Shown: positions 45,467-54,217, numbered from the stretch's first letter. The stretch: 64,000 nucleotides of DNA from Paracoccaceae bacterium (GCA_022763485.1 JALEGX010000145.1:29186-93185), one strand, 5' to 3'. Numbers and translations: made by a program. Notes: generated from the sequence alone by a model not told the origin.

Positions 45467-45864
45467 CTGGGGTCATAGGAAAATTCGACCCGATTGCCAC
45501 CCGGCTCTCGGATCATGAAATGGATCTTGGGGCCTTGGCCCGACGGCTCCGGTGCGAATTCGACCTTCAGCCCCGGCCAATCCCTGATGCCGTCGAAGAG
45601 CTTGTTCAGCGCCTCTTCGCTAGGCACCTTGAAGGCCACATGGTGCAGACCCACCTGCGCATGTCGGTCAAAGCCGCGCAGGTCATCGCCCTTCTGTTGC
45701 CACAGGGTCAGCACCGCCGACCCGTTGCCGACAAAGACTGACGGATAATCGGGGCGCCCCCCCAGGACATCCCAGCCCAAACCGTCGACAAAGAAGGCGC
45801 GCGTGGCCTCCAGATCCGAAACTGTCAGGCCCAGGTGGTCTATGCCTTGCACATAGTCCCGCAT
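45463..45864 (-). CDS. VOC (glyoxalase/bleomycin-resistance) family protein inside the phn operon
   Basis: A 133-residue single-domain vicinal-oxygen-chelate protein. The motifs IDHLGLTVSDLEATRAFFVDGLGW at the start and VGLHHVAFKV, IHFMIREPGGNRVEFSYD at the end give the usual His/Glu metal positions. The start codon shares one base with the phnJ stop (TGATG), and the stop overlaps the phnK start by 4 bp, so it is tightly built into the C-P lyase operon. Possible roles: metal-dependent chemistry on a phosphonate or phosphoribosyl intermediate, or removal of a reactive by-product (inference). It is not a standard phn gene. Confidence 0.88.
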   Translation of the reverse strand: MRDYVQGIDHLGLTVSDLEATRAFFVDGLGWDVLGGRPDYPSVFVGNGSAVLTLWQQKGDDLRGFDRHAQVGLHHVAFKVPSEEALNKLFDGIRDWPGLKVEFAPEPSGQGPKIHFMIREPGGNRVEFSYDPR

Positions 45865-46724
45865 CACGCCGCGTCCTCGGTGCCCAGACGGCCCACATGT
45901 CCTGCCGCGCGCCGCGACCGGCAGTAATCGGTGTCCGAGCACACGAACATCCGGTTGCCCGCGTCATCCAGGATGACTTCGTCCAGATAGCTGTCTTCGG
46001 CCCCGCACAGATCACAGGGGTGATCGGCTTTTGAGGCCTCAAACGGGTAGTCCTCGAAATCCAGCGACACGACCTTGGTATAGGGCGGCACCGCATAGAT
46101 GCGCTGCTCCCGGCCCGCGCCGAACAATTGGATCGCCGCCATCTCCATCTTCGGATTGTCGAACTTGGGGATCGGGCTGGGGTCCATGACATAGCGGTCC
46201 TGCACCATCACCGGATAGGCATAGGAGGTGGCAATGGCCCCGTGCTGCGAAATGTCCTCATACAGCTTCACATGCATCAGGCCGTATTCTTCCAGGCTGT
46301 GCATCTTGCGCGTTTCGGTCTCACGCGGCTCAAGAAAGCGCAGAGGTTCCGGGATCGGCACCTGATAGACCAGAATCTGGTCTTCGGTCAGATCCGCTTC
46401 GGGGATGCGGTGACGCGTCTGGATCACGCTGGCCTGTTCGGTCTCTTCGGTTGTCGCCACGCCCGCCGTGCGTTCAAAGAACTTGCGGATCGACACCGCG
46501 TTGGTGGTGTCATCGGCGCCCTGGTCGATCACTTTCAGCGTGTCCTCCGGCGTCAGCGTCGCCGCCGACACCTGCACGCCACCGGTGCCCCAACCATAGG
46601 GCATCGGCATTTCGCGGCTGGCAAACGGCACCTGATAGCCCGGCACGGCCAGTCCTTTCAGGATTGCGCGGCGGATCATCCGCTTGGTCTGTTCGTCCAG
46701 ATAGGCAAAGTTGTAGTCGTTCAT
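45864..46724 (-). CDS. phnJ: Carbon-phosphorus lyase PhnJ
   Basis: A 286-residue radical-SAM C-P lyase, the subunit that breaks the C-P bond of ribose 1-phosphonate 5-phosphate. Four cysteines occur as C237-x2-C240-x21-C262-x5-C268, the spacing of the E. coli enzyme's iron-sulfur and catalytic cysteines (C241, C244, C266, C272). The glycyl-radical region AVPGYQVPF is present (probable G29). Length matches the family (281 in E. coli). Start overlaps the HAD gene stop by 4 bp. Confidence 0.97.
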   Translation of the reverse strand: MNDYNFAYLDEQTKRMIRRAILKGLAVPGYQVPFASREMPMPYGWGTGGVQVSAATLTPEDTLKVIDQGADDTTNAVSIRKFFERTAGVATTEETEQASVIQTRHRIPEADLTEDQILVYQVPIPEPLRFLEPRETETRKMHSLEEYGLMHVKLYEDISQHGAIATSYAYPVMVQDRYVMDPSPIPKFDNPKMEMAAIQLFGAGREQRIYAVPPYTKVVSLDFEDYPFEASKADHPCDLCGAEDSYLDEVILDDAGNRMFVCSDTDYCRSRRAAGHVGRLGTEDAA

Positions 46725-47323
46725 AGCAAGCCTCGTTCGGTCAGGCCCTGTTCCAAAGCCGCGGGAGAGGTGAAATGTATGCCGTCCATGCCGATCGCCC
46801 GGGCGCCTTCGACATTGTGCAGCCCGTCATCAACAAAGACGCAGTCCTGAGGGGCCACCCCGGCCCGCTCACACAGCAGATGAAAGATTTCCGGCTGGGG
46901 CTTCAGCATCTTTTCCCGGCCAGATACCACCAGCGTGTCGAACACCTCCCCCAAGCGGGGATGAACGCTCACGCCGACGGGCCAGGTTTCCGCCGACCAG
47001 TTGGTGATTGCGTGCACCGGTGTGGCCTGCGCCTTCAAACGCTCCAGAATGGCCCAGGTTTCCGGGATCGTGTTCTGGATCGTGCGCGCATAGAGCGACG
47101 GGTAAGCCGCCAGCAGACGCTGGTCTTCGGGGGCGTCCAGCTCCAGCGCCATATCGGCAAAGCGTTCGCCCTTGTCCCCGCGCAGGTTGCGCGCCAGAAA
47201 ATCGGCGCGCTGCATGAAAGCCGTGACTTCGGCCTCCGTTTCCAGCTGCTCAATCCAGGCCAGATGCGGCTGCCAGTCGACCAATACGCCGCCGATGTCG
47301 AAAACGACTGCTGAAGGGGTCAT
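46721..47323 (-). CDS. HAD-superfamily phosphatase-like protein inside the phn operon
   Basis: A 200-residue HAD hydrolase. Motif I is VVFDIGGVLVDW, where the second acid of the usual DxD is replaced by G, as in dehalogenase- and YihX-like members. Motif II is ITNWS, motif III lysine lies in REKMLKPQPEIF, and motif IV is CVFVDDGLHNVEGA. The start at 47323 overlaps the phnI stop by 4 bp and the stop overlaps the phnJ start by 4 bp, so it is translationally coupled between two core C-P lyase genes. Inferred role: phosphatase acting on a phosphoribosyl or sugar-phosphate intermediate. Closest in appearance to YihX/HAD-IA phosphatases. Confidence 0.9.
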   Translation of the reverse strand: MTPSAVVFDIGGVLVDWQPHLAWIEQLETEAEVTAFMQRADFLARNLRGDKGERFADMALELDAPEDQRLLAAYPSLYARTIQNTIPETWAILERLKAQATPVHAITNWSAETWPVGVSVHPRLGEVFDTLVVSGREKMLKPQPEIFHLLCERAGVAPQDCVFVDDGLHNVEGARAIGMDGIHFTSPAALEQGLTERGLL

Positions 47324-48420
47324 TCCGCAGCCTCCCGCGCGGCCAGCGTTTCCGCCAGCTCTGCCGCTTCCCGGCGCAGCTTGCGGACCAGTTCCAGTTC
47401 CGACTGGAAGTCCACGTAATGGGGCAGCTTGATGTGCTCCAGAAAGCCGGTCGCCTGAATATTGTCCGAGTGGCTCAGCACGAACTCCTCGTCCTGCGCC
47501 GCTGCGCCCAGATTGTCCTCGCCCAGTTCTTTCCAGCGCAACGCCCGATCGACCAGCGCCATGGCGATGGATTTGCGCTCGGATTGGCCAAAGACCAGCC
47601 CGTAGCCTCGGGTGAATTGCGGCGGTTCGGTCTTGGAGCCCTTGAACTGGTTGACGGTCTCGCATTCGGTGACTTCGATCTCACCGATCTCGATGGCAAA
47701 GCCCAGCTCGGGGATTTCCATCTCCACCGGGCACTTGCCGATCCGTAGTTCCCCCACAAAGGCGTGGTTGCGGGCGTAACCGCGCTGCGTTGAATAGGCC
47801 ATGCCCAGGATGAAGCCCTCATCCCCGCGTGTCAGCGATTGCAGGCGCAGCGGGCGTGTTGCGGGAAACTCCAGCGGTTCACGCGTCAGGTCCCCCGGCG
47901 TTTCATCACTGGCGGCTTCTGTTTGGATGATATCCTCGTCCTTCAGGAACTCGGTGATATGCGGGGTGGCTTCGGTGCGCGGCGTGCCCATTTCGGCCTC
48001 CGGCACCTCACCATCTGCGGCCAGTTTGAAATCCAGCAGGCGATGCGTGTAATCGAAGGTCGGGCCAAGCACCTGCCCGCCCGGCGCGTCCTTGAAGGTG
48101 GCTGAGATCCGGCGATCACAGGCCATGTCACCGGTTTCAATCGGTTGGGTTGCCCCGAAACGCGGCAGCGTGGTCCGATAGGCCCGGATCAGAAAGATCG
48201 CCTCGATCAGGTCGCCACGGGCCTGTTTGATCGCCAGCGCCGCCAGATCGGGATCAAAGAGCGACCCTTCGGCCATCACCCGGTTCACCGCCAGGCTGAG
48301 CTGTTCGCGGATCTGCTCCAGCGAAAGCTCCGCGATCGAGGTATCGCCCCGGCGTTCCTCGGCCAGCCAGGCATGCGCGTTTTCGATGGCGCGTTCCCCG
48401 CCCTTTACAGCAACATACAT
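47320..48420 (-). CDS. phnI: C-P lyase subunit PhnI (nucleosidase)
   Basis: A 366-residue protein of the PhnI family, which with PhnG, H and L displaces adenine from ATP by phosphonate. Recognisable segments are MYVAVKGGERAIENAH at the start, VMAEGSLFDPDLAALAIKQARGD and LGMAYSTQRGYARNHAFVGELR. Length matches PhnI (354-370). It begins 2 bp after the phnH stop. Confidence 0.96.
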   Translation of the reverse strand: MYVAVKGGERAIENAHAWLAEERRGDTSIAELSLEQIREQLSLAVNRVMAEGSLFDPDLAALAIKQARGDLIEAIFLIRAYRTTLPRFGATQPIETGDMACDRRISATFKDAPGGQVLGPTFDYTHRLLDFKLAADGEVPEAEMGTPRTEATPHITEFLKDEDIIQTEAASDETPGDLTREPLEFPATRPLRLQSLTRGDEGFILGMAYSTQRGYARNHAFVGELRIGKCPVEMEIPELGFAIEIGEIEVTECETVNQFKGSKTEPPQFTRGYGLVFGQSERKSIAMALVDRALRWKELGEDNLGAAAQDEEFVLSHSDNIQATGFLEHIKLPHYVDFQSELELVRKLRREAAELAETLAAREAAE

Positions 48421-48422
48421 GC

Positions 48423-49004
48423 TCAGCCCTCCATCGACAGCTGCGTGGATCGCGGCAGTGCCGCAACGCGGGTGCCACTGGTGAAGAAGAAATCGACCCC
48501 CAGCGGGAACAGCGCGGCATTGCCCTGCAGCACCCCTACATCCGGCAGGTCAAACTGTGCCGTGTCCTTGATCCCCGGCCCACGCAGGGTTGCGCCCGCG
48601 TTGGACAGCTCCGCCCGTTCCACGATCAGCGTGGCCGAACGGTCAGGATATTCAGCGGTGCCGATCTTGAACTGATGCAACGGCATCAGGGCATCCCAGC
48701 CACCAACCGCGAAATCGGCCTGTCCGGCCTCCACGAAGGGCGCGCCGGTGTGAAAGGTCAGCCAATCCCGCAACTCCGGCGTATCGACGTCCGCCGCCAG
48801 ATAGATCGAAGTTTCAGGATCGCAGAGCGTCATCAACAGCGTGGCGGCTGCATCGGACAGCGGTCCTGGCGCCTGCGCGCCCGAGATGTCCTGAACCTGG
48901 CCGGGACGCGCCATCGCCACCATCGCAGCGCGAAACGCGTGGGACGAGGCGACGGGCACGTTTTTAAACCCACCTGAAAAGGCAATGTTGCTTGGTGCGT
49001 TCAT
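48423..49004 (-). CDS. phnH: C-P lyase subunit PhnH
   Basis: A 193-residue PhnH, part of the ribose-1-phosphonate-triphosphate-forming core. Characteristic stretches are HAFRAAMVAMARPGQVQDI near the N-terminus and the C-terminal PLGVDFFFTSGTRVAALPRST. The start at 49004 (MNAPSNIAFSGG) lies 2 bp after the phnG stop; the longer frame is a shadow of phnG. Length matches E. coli PhnH (194). Confidence 0.95.
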   Translation of the reverse strand: MNAPSNIAFSGGFKNVPVASSHAFRAAMVAMARPGQVQDISGAQAPGPLSDAAATLLMTLCDPETSIYLAADVDTPELRDWLTFHTGAPFVEAGQADFAVGGWDALMPLHQFKIGTAEYPDRSATLIVERAELSNAGATLRGPGIKDTAQFDLPDVGVLQGNAALFPLGVDFFFTSGTRVAALPRSTQLSMEG

Positions 49005-49006
49005 GA

Positions 49007-49459
49007 TCAATCTTCCCCTCTGACCAAAGTGAAGAACTCCACCTTGGTGGCGGCGGCTTTGGCCGCGCGCGTGGTGCGTGCCTTGTGCTGCGCGTCTGCC
49101 AGCGGGTTCAGGATCTGCGCGCGCAGATCTTCGGAACAATCGGTTTGCATCAGCGCATCCACCTTGGCGGCAATTTCCGCCTTGGCCTTGCTGCGCCCCT
49201 GGACATAGCCGTGGCCAACGGTTCCGTTTTCCAGCGCCAGCGAACACCGGGTCACGGTCATCTCGCCCAGGTTGAAGGGCGCACCGGTACCGCCCGCTCG
49301 GCCGCGCACCATCACGCCCCCTGCTTCGGGTGTCCGAAGCCATCGGAACGCCGGTGCGCGTCCGCTGTCCTGCCACAGTTGCGCCAGCTGCCCCTCATCC
49401 GCCGTCGCCAGCAGGCTGAGCCAGCGCTTGCGGTCCTGGGCTGCAATTTGATCAGTCAT
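49007..49459 (-). CDS. phnG: C-P lyase subunit PhnG
   Basis: A 150-residue PhnG, first gene of the C-P lyase operon. Typical segments are RKRWLSLLATADEGQLAQLW, GGTGAPFNLGEMTVTRCS and GHGYVQGRSKAKAEIAA. Length matches the family (about 150). It is divergent from phnF across a 110 bp gap that contains the candidate PhnF operator. Confidence 0.95.
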   Translation of the reverse strand: MTDQIAAQDRKRWLSLLATADEGQLAQLWQDSGRAPAFRWLRTPEAGGVMVRGRAGGTGAPFNLGEMTVTRCSLALENGTVGHGYVQGRSKAKAEIAAKVDALMQTDCSEDLRAQILNPLADAQHKARTTRAAKAAATKVEFFTLVRGED

Positions 49460-49483
49460 CTCTCACTAAGCCTCTTGGCCAGG

Positions 49484-49512
49484 TTGTCTACATTTTCTAT
49501 ACAACTAGACAA
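49484..49512. promoter_or_regulatory. Candidate PhnF operator between phnG and phnF
   Basis: Three half-sites lie in 29 bp: TTGTCTA (49484-49490), TATACAA (49498-49504) and TAGACAA (49506-49512). The second and third are inverted relative to the first, and the third is its exact reverse complement. The pattern TTGTnTA...TAnACAA contains the GTnTAnAC-like core bound by GntR/HutC-type regulators. The location, 25 bp upstream of phnG and 58 bp upstream of phnF, suits control of both genes. Assignment inferred. Confidence 0.6.
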
Positions 49513-49569
49513 ATACTAGATGATTCTGACCCGCGTGAGCAATCCCGCTTGCCATGAAGTTTTGATGAC

Positions 49570-50280
49570 ATGCCAAAAACACCGATCTGGAAATCGATCA
49601 CCATCGCCCTGACCGCCGACATTGCAGAGGGCCGATATGACACCGGGGACAAGCTGCCGACCGAGGCGCAGCTTGCTGCGAAATACGGTGTAAACCGTCA
49701 CACGGTCCGCCGCGCCTTGGCCGAGATGTCGGACCAGGGACTGGTCCATGCCCGCCGGGGCGCGGGTGTTTTTGTGGCTTCAAAACCAACGGATTACCCG
49801 ATCGGCCGCCGGGTTCGCTTTCACCAGAACATCTCACGCGGGGGGCAGAGCCCGGCAAAGGTGGTGCTGCATGTGGAAACCCGTTCCTGTGACGCGCGCG
49901 AGGCAGAGGCGCTGGATCTGGACCAGGGGGAATTGGTCCATGTCTATGACGGGCTGTCGCTGGCCGACCAGCAGCCCATCGCCCTGTTTCAAAGCGTGTT
50001 TCCGGCAGAGCGGATGCCCGAACTGCCCAAGGCGCTGGAGGAGGAAACTTCGGTCACCAGCGCGCTGCGCCGCTGCGGTGTCACCGACTACACCCGCCTT
50101 TACACCCGCATCACCGCCAAACACGCCAACGCCACCCATGCGCTGCACCTGCGCATCGCCGAAGGGGCGCCAATCCTGCGCACGGTTGGTGTGAACGTGG
50201 ATGGTCACGGGATCCCGGTTGAATACGGGCGTACCTGGTTCGCAGGGGATCGCGTCACCCTGACCGTGGGGGATGATTAA
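49570..50280 (+). CDS. phnF: Phosphonate metabolism regulator PhnF (GntR/HutC family)
   Basis: A 236-residue regulator. The N-terminal GntR winged helix (about 5-72, LPTEAQLAAKYGVNRHTVRRALAEMSDQGLV) is followed by a UTRA ligand domain (about 95-230, DGLSLADQQPIALFQSVF ... GIPVEYGRTWFAGDRVTL). It is divergent from phnG and probably represses the C-P lyase operon until a phosphonate-related ligand binds. Confidence 0.94.
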   Translation: MPKTPIWKSITIALTADIAEGRYDTGDKLPTEAQLAAKYGVNRHTVRRALAEMSDQGLVHARRGAGVFVASKPTDYPIGRRVRFHQNISRGGQSPAKVVLHVETRSCDAREAEALDLDQGELVHVYDGLSLADQQPIALFQSVFPAERMPELPKALEEETSVTSALRRCGVTDYTRLYTRITAKHANATHALHLRIAEGAPILRTVGVNVDGHGIPVEYGRTWFAGDRVTLTVGDD

Positions 50281-50304
50281 CCTGCCCCGGCTGACACACA
50301 GGCA

Positions 50305-50919
50305 TCAGGCGTATTTCTCCAGAAATTCTTCGGCCGTCATCTTGCGGAAGTCCGGCAGCGCCAGACGCAGTTTGGCATGATCCCAATCCCACCAGGCCAG
50401 ATCCATCATCCGGTCTGCAATTCCATCCGCATAGCGGTTGCGAATGACCTTCGCCGTAACGCCCGCCACAACCGTGTAGGGCGCCACATCCTTGGTCACG
50501 ATGGCACCAGAGGCAACAACCGCCCCGTGTCCGATGGTGACTTCGGGCTTGATCATTGCGCCATGCCCGATCCAGGTGTCATGCCCGATGCTGGCGGTCC
50601 GGCCTGCCCGATAGGCAAACCAGTCCGCATCATGCTCGGCATCATCCCAGTAATCGGCAGAGCGATAATGGAAATGATGCAGCGACGCCTTTTCCATCGG
50701 GTGATCGGTGGCACCGATGCGGGTGAAACTGGCAATGTTTGAAAACTTGCCGATCTCTGCATTGGCGATGTCACAGGTCCGGTCACAATAGCTGAAATCA
50801 CCGAAGGTGCTGTTGTTGATCCGGCTGCCCGCTCCGATCTCGACATAGGCCCCGAACTGGCTGTTGGTGATATCACAGCCGGGGTGAACAAAGGGCTGGT
50901 CGGGACGAAGTCGGGCCAT
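50305..50919 (-). CDS. Hexapeptide-repeat acetyltransferase of phosphonate clusters
   Basis: A 204-residue left-handed beta-helix transferase with hexapeptide repeats ([50 protein letters not shown]). Proteins of this type occur in many C-P lyase clusters as the 'phosphonate metabolism, transferase hexapeptide repeat' family and may N-acetylate aminoalkylphosphonates, a job done by the unrelated PhnO in E. coli (inference). The start at 50919 ([15 protein letters not shown]) is 29 bp after phnE; the longer frame reads back into phnE. Confidence 0.87.
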   Translation of the reverse strand: MARLRPDQPFVHPGCDITNSQFGAYVEIGAGSRINNSTFGDFSYCDRTCDIANAEIGKFSNIASFTRIGATDHPMEKASLHHFHYRSADYWDDAEHDADWFAYRAGRTASIGHDTWIGHGAMIKPEVTIGHGAVVASGAIVTKDVAPYTVVAGVTAKVIRNRYADGIADRMMDLAWWDWDHAKLRLALPDFRKMTAEEFLEKYA

Positions 50920-50948
50920 GGATCTACTTTCGCAACGGGGTTTCGGAG

Positions 50949-52301
50949 TCAGGCCTTCGCGCTTTTGCGCTTGGCCTTCTTTTCGCTGACTTCGCCCTTG
51001 ATCAGGCGGCGGCGCAGCCAGCCCGAGAACCAATCCATCAGCATGACCATCAGAATGATCAGAACGATGTAATAGGCAACCTCTTCCCAGTCCTTCTGGG
51101 TGATGATGGCCTGGGTCAGCAACAGACCGATACCACCGCCGGTGATCGCCCCGATGATCGTTGCGCTGCGGGTGTTGGATTCCAGGAAATAGAGCAGCTG
51201 GCTCAGCAGGACGGGCGTCACCTGCGGGATCACGCCGAAGCGATAGCGCTGAATGGCGCGGGCCCCAGTGGATTGCACGCCTTCGATCTGTTTCTGATCG
51301 ACGTTTTCCAGCGCTTCCGAGAAGATCTTGCCGAAGGTGCCCGTATCAGTGACCAGGATCGCCAGCGCACCGGTCAGCGGACCCGGCCCAAAGGCGCGGC
51401 TCAGCACCACGGTCCAGATCAGCGAGTCCACACCGCGCACGAAGTCGAAGACCCGGCGTGTGGCAAAGCGGATCGCACGGATCGGCATGAAGTTGCGGGT
51501 GGCCAGGAAGGCCAGCGGCAGCGCGACCAGACCAGCCCCAAGCGTCCCAAGGAAGGCCATCAGCAGAGTTTCGACGATGGCCCAGGCCACGTCCTGGTGC
51601 CGCCACATCTTGTTGGTCCAGAAGTCGTTGAAGATGGCACCGGCCTCACCCGATACGGCGCGTCCGGCCAGATCCGGCAGACTCATGCCATGATAAGGGC
51701 TGTCGAGGGTGAAGAAGAACAGTTCCCACCCGGTGAAATAGCGGAACACTTCCGAGCGGTTCCGCGTCACGGTCAGACGACCGGCCTCGGTCTTGATGGC
51801 CAGACGGTTCTTGGAAACGTTGATCCATTCCGGCACCGGGCCTGCGGGCAATTCAGCCTGCACACCTTTGCTGCGGCTGGGGGTGGCACGGATCAACCCA
51901 TAGCCCGGAATGTCGTATTCGATAGTTTCGGGTCCGAAGCGGACGACATGGCCGTCCTCCAGGTCGATCACCGTGGTTTCGCCCAAGCTCACCCATTCCG
52001 GTGACATTCCGTCCGGGTAGGCGCCCTTGCGCTCACCTTCGATTGCGACGGAAACGGATGCGTCGCGGTTGTCGCGGGTCACATGGGTCTTGTAGCTGTA
52101 GCTGTCGCTGACCAGGGTGCGGGCGTTTTCGATGCTGGCCTTCTGCCAGAGCGCGGGGATCTCAAAGGCGAAGAACACATAGCCCAGGTACAGCAGCACA
52201 AGAACCGGCAGTGCGAAATTGATGATCCGTTTGCGGGCAAACAGGCGGTCGGTCTCGGATTTCAGGCCTTCGATGCCCAGATCGGTGGAAAAGGTCGTCA
52301 T
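50949..52301 (-). CDS. phnE: Phosphonate ABC transporter permease PhnE, long form with periplasmic insert
   Basis: A 450-residue permease, much longer than classical PhnE (~260-280). The first helix (about 26-47) is followed by a soluble, probably periplasmic segment of ~165 residues (to about 215). The BPD_transp_1 core then follows ([47 protein letters not shown], the cytoplasmic coupling loop; [10 protein letters not shown]). It overlaps the second permease gene by 4 bp. Together they form the PhnE1-PhnE2 channel. Confidence 0.93.
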   Translation of the reverse strand: MTTFSTDLGIEGLKSETDRLFARKRIINFALPVLVLLYLGYVFFAFEIPALWQKASIENARTLVSDSYSYKTHVTRDNRDASVSVAIEGERKGAYPDGMSPEWVSLGETTVIDLEDGHVVRFGPETIEYDIPGYGLIRATPSRSKGVQAELPAGPVPEWINVSKNRLAIKTEAGRLTVTRNRSEVFRYFTGWELFFFTLDSPYHGMSLPDLAGRAVSGEAGAIFNDFWTNKMWRHQDVAWAIVETLLMAFLGTLGAGLVALPLAFLATRNFMPIRAIRFATRRVFDFVRGVDSLIWTVVLSRAFGPGPLTGALAILVTDTGTFGKIFSEALENVDQKQIEGVQSTGARAIQRYRFGVIPQVTPVLLSQLLYFLESNTRSATIIGAITGGGIGLLLTQAIITQKDWEEVAYYIVLIILMVMLMDWFSGWLRRRLIKGEVSEKKAKRKSAKA

Positions 52302-53170
52302 GCCTTGGCTCCGTGGGTCAGACGGTCACGCAGATGACCGGACGCTTGGTCGACGATCACGATCGTCGCAAAAAGAAGAACAAAGATTGCGGCAGCTTCA
52401 TCATAACGCCCCTGCCCCCAGGACATCGAGTTGCGCAGCTCATAGCCGATGCCGCCAGCGCCCACGAACCCCAGGATCGCTGAGGCGCGGATGTTAATCT
52501 CGAACCGCAGCAGCGCATAGCTGACGTAGTTCGGGCCGACTTGCGGAATGACACCCAGAAACATCCGCTGCGCCCAGGTCGCGCCCACCGATTGCAGCCC
52601 CTCCACGGGTTTCAGGGATGCGTTTTCGTTCACTTCGGAAAACAGCTTGCCCAGCGCGCCCGCGGTGTGGATTGCAATCGCGATCATTGCAGGCACCGGC
52701 CCGCCACCAAGCAGAAAGATCAGAACCAGCGCGATGACGATTTCAGGGATGGCGCGGCAGATATCCATGATCCGGCGGAACACCGGGATCAGACGCGGCC
52801 AGCGAGCCATGCCACGGGTCGACAACAGCGACAGAACCGTTCCGGCCAGGGCACCGATCAGAGTGGACGCGGCCGCGATGTTCAGCGTTTCGACCAGCGC
52901 CGGAAAGAAATGGGCCATGTGGCCCGGCATCAGCGCGATCTTTTCGGCCGCTTCGCCCAGCACCTCGGCCGGGTAATCGAAGAGCCGGCCGATCCCGTCG
53001 CTGAACGATCCCGCGTTGCGATCGTCCGCCGTGCGGAAGCCCGCTGCCATCAGGGCAACGAACACCACCAGAAGGATACCACCGTAGACCCGCTTGCGCC
53101 GGGTCAGAGCCGTGTAACTTTCTCGGATCTGATCAACCGACATATTGGGTGCGGCGCTTAGGTCTGCCAT
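52298..53170 (-). CDS. phnE: Phosphonate ABC transporter permease PhnE, short form
   Basis: A 290-residue permease. A first helix (YGGILLVVFVALMAAGF) precedes the BPD_transp_1 core with TLNIAAASTLIGALAGTVLSL, the coupling-loop motif EVNENASLKPVEGLQSVGAT and GAGGIGYELR near the end. I chose ATG 53170 because a G-rich ribosome binding site (GGGGG) lies upstream and the next upstream frame crosses the terminator hairpin. Confidence 0.93.
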   Translation of the reverse strand: MADLSAAPNMSVDQIRESYTALTRRKRVYGGILLVVFVALMAAGFRTADDRNAGSFSDGIGRLFDYPAEVLGEAAEKIALMPGHMAHFFPALVETLNIAAASTLIGALAGTVLSLLSTRGMARWPRLIPVFRRIMDICRAIPEIVIALVLIFLLGGGPVPAMIAIAIHTAGALGKLFSEVNENASLKPVEGLQSVGATWAQRMFLGVIPQVGPNYVSYALLRFEINIRASAILGFVGAGGIGYELRNSMSWGQGRYDEAAAIFVLLFATIVIVDQASGHLRDRLTHGAKA

Positions 53171-53184
53171 TGGAATACCCCCGG

Positions 53185-53220
53185 AAAAAGCGGGGTCCGG
53201 CAAAGCTCACCGGACCCCGC
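53185..53220 (-). terminator. Intrinsic terminator or attenuator between phnD and phnE
   Basis: Read on the minus strand, an 11-bp perfect stem (GCGGGGTCCGG 53190-53200 pairs with CCGGACCCCGC 53210-53220) with a 9-base loop is followed by a run of five T (53185-53189). This is a textbook intrinsic terminator. Lying between the binding-protein gene and the permease genes, it probably reduces permease transcription relative to phnD. Confidence 0.8.
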
Positions 53221-53237
53221 ATCTTTGGTGCTGAAAA

Positions 53238-54143
53238 TTAGTTGGACTTAAGCTTGCGTGCTTCAATGATCACTTCGTAGGCGTCGTGGCCGATCGGCAT
53301 CAGGCCTTTCGCCTCACCCGCCAGAACGCCATAGGCGCAATCCGGGTCGATCGACGGCAGCGATGCCATCAGAGCGGTGAATTTGACTTTGACGTCTTCC
53401 GGCAGGTCCTTGCGCAGAACGATCGGACCTTCCGGGATCGGCTTCGACTGCCAGATCTGAACCAGGTCGTTCATGTCGACCAGACCGGCGTCCACGGCGC
53501 GGCGCAGCGCACCTGAGTTGTAGCCGTCTTCCCAGTTGCCCAGGCCGTCGGCCCAGGTCACACCGCCGTCAACGTCACCGTTGTTCACGGCAACGATGGT
53601 CTGCTCGTGACCGCCGGTGAATTTCACTTCACCGAAGTAGTCGCCCGACTCCATCGACGCGCCGGTTGCTTCGGGGATCTCGATCGACGGGATCAGGTAC
53701 CCCGAGGTCGAGTTGGGATCGCCAAAGCCGAACGCCTTGCCCTTCATGTCTTCCAGCGAGGTGATGCCGCTGTCCTTGCGGGCAAAACCGACCGAGTAGT
53801 AGCCGTAGCCACCGTCGTTGTTCACCTTGACCAGGATCGGCTCAACCGCTTCGGGGTCCGACAGATAGGTCTTAGCATAGCCCGATGCGCCCAGCCACGC
53901 CATGTCGATGGTGCCGCCCAGCAGGCCCTGGATCACGCCGTTGTAGTCGGCCGGGGCGAACAGCTTGGTTTCAACGCCCAGCAGCTCTTCGGTTGCGGTG
54001 CGCAGGCATTCGTTGTTGTTCAGACGGTCCTGAGCGTTTTCACCGCCCAGCAGACCGATGCGGAATTCGCTGATGGTGTCTGCTGCCAGGGCGGGGGTTG
54101 CCAGGGCGGTGGTCGCCGCGAGGGCTGCGATCAGTTTTTTCAT
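53238..54143 (-). CDS. phnD: Phosphonate ABC transporter substrate-binding protein PhnD
   Basis: A 301-residue periplasmic protein. Signal peptide MKKLIAALAATTALATPALA, then the PhnD/phosphate-phosphonate-binding fold (FRIGLLGGENAQDRL; FAPADYNGVIQGLLGGTIDMAWLGASGY; GDPNSTSGYLIPSIEI). I preferred ATG 54143 over TTG 54152 because it starts directly at the signal peptide and leaves a usable upstream G-rich site. Confidence 0.95.
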   Translation of the reverse strand: MKKLIAALAATTALATPALAADTISEFRIGLLGGENAQDRLNNNECLRTATEELLGVETKLFAPADYNGVIQGLLGGTIDMAWLGASGYAKTYLSDPEAVEPILVKVNNDGGYGYYSVGFARKDSGITSLEDMKGKAFGFGDPNSTSGYLIPSIEIPEATGASMESGDYFGEVKFTGGHEQTIVAVNNGDVDGGVTWADGLGNWEDGYNSGALRRAVDAGLVDMNDLVQIWQSKPIPEGPIVLRKDLPEDVKVKFTALMASLPSIDPDCAYGVLAGEAKGLMPIGHDAYEVIIEARKLKSN

Positions 54144-54217
54144 CTTTTCCAAGCTCCGTTCGGTTAAGCCCCGGATTTCAGTTCAGTGTCCGGGTGATGA
54201 ATTTATGGATTGGGGTG

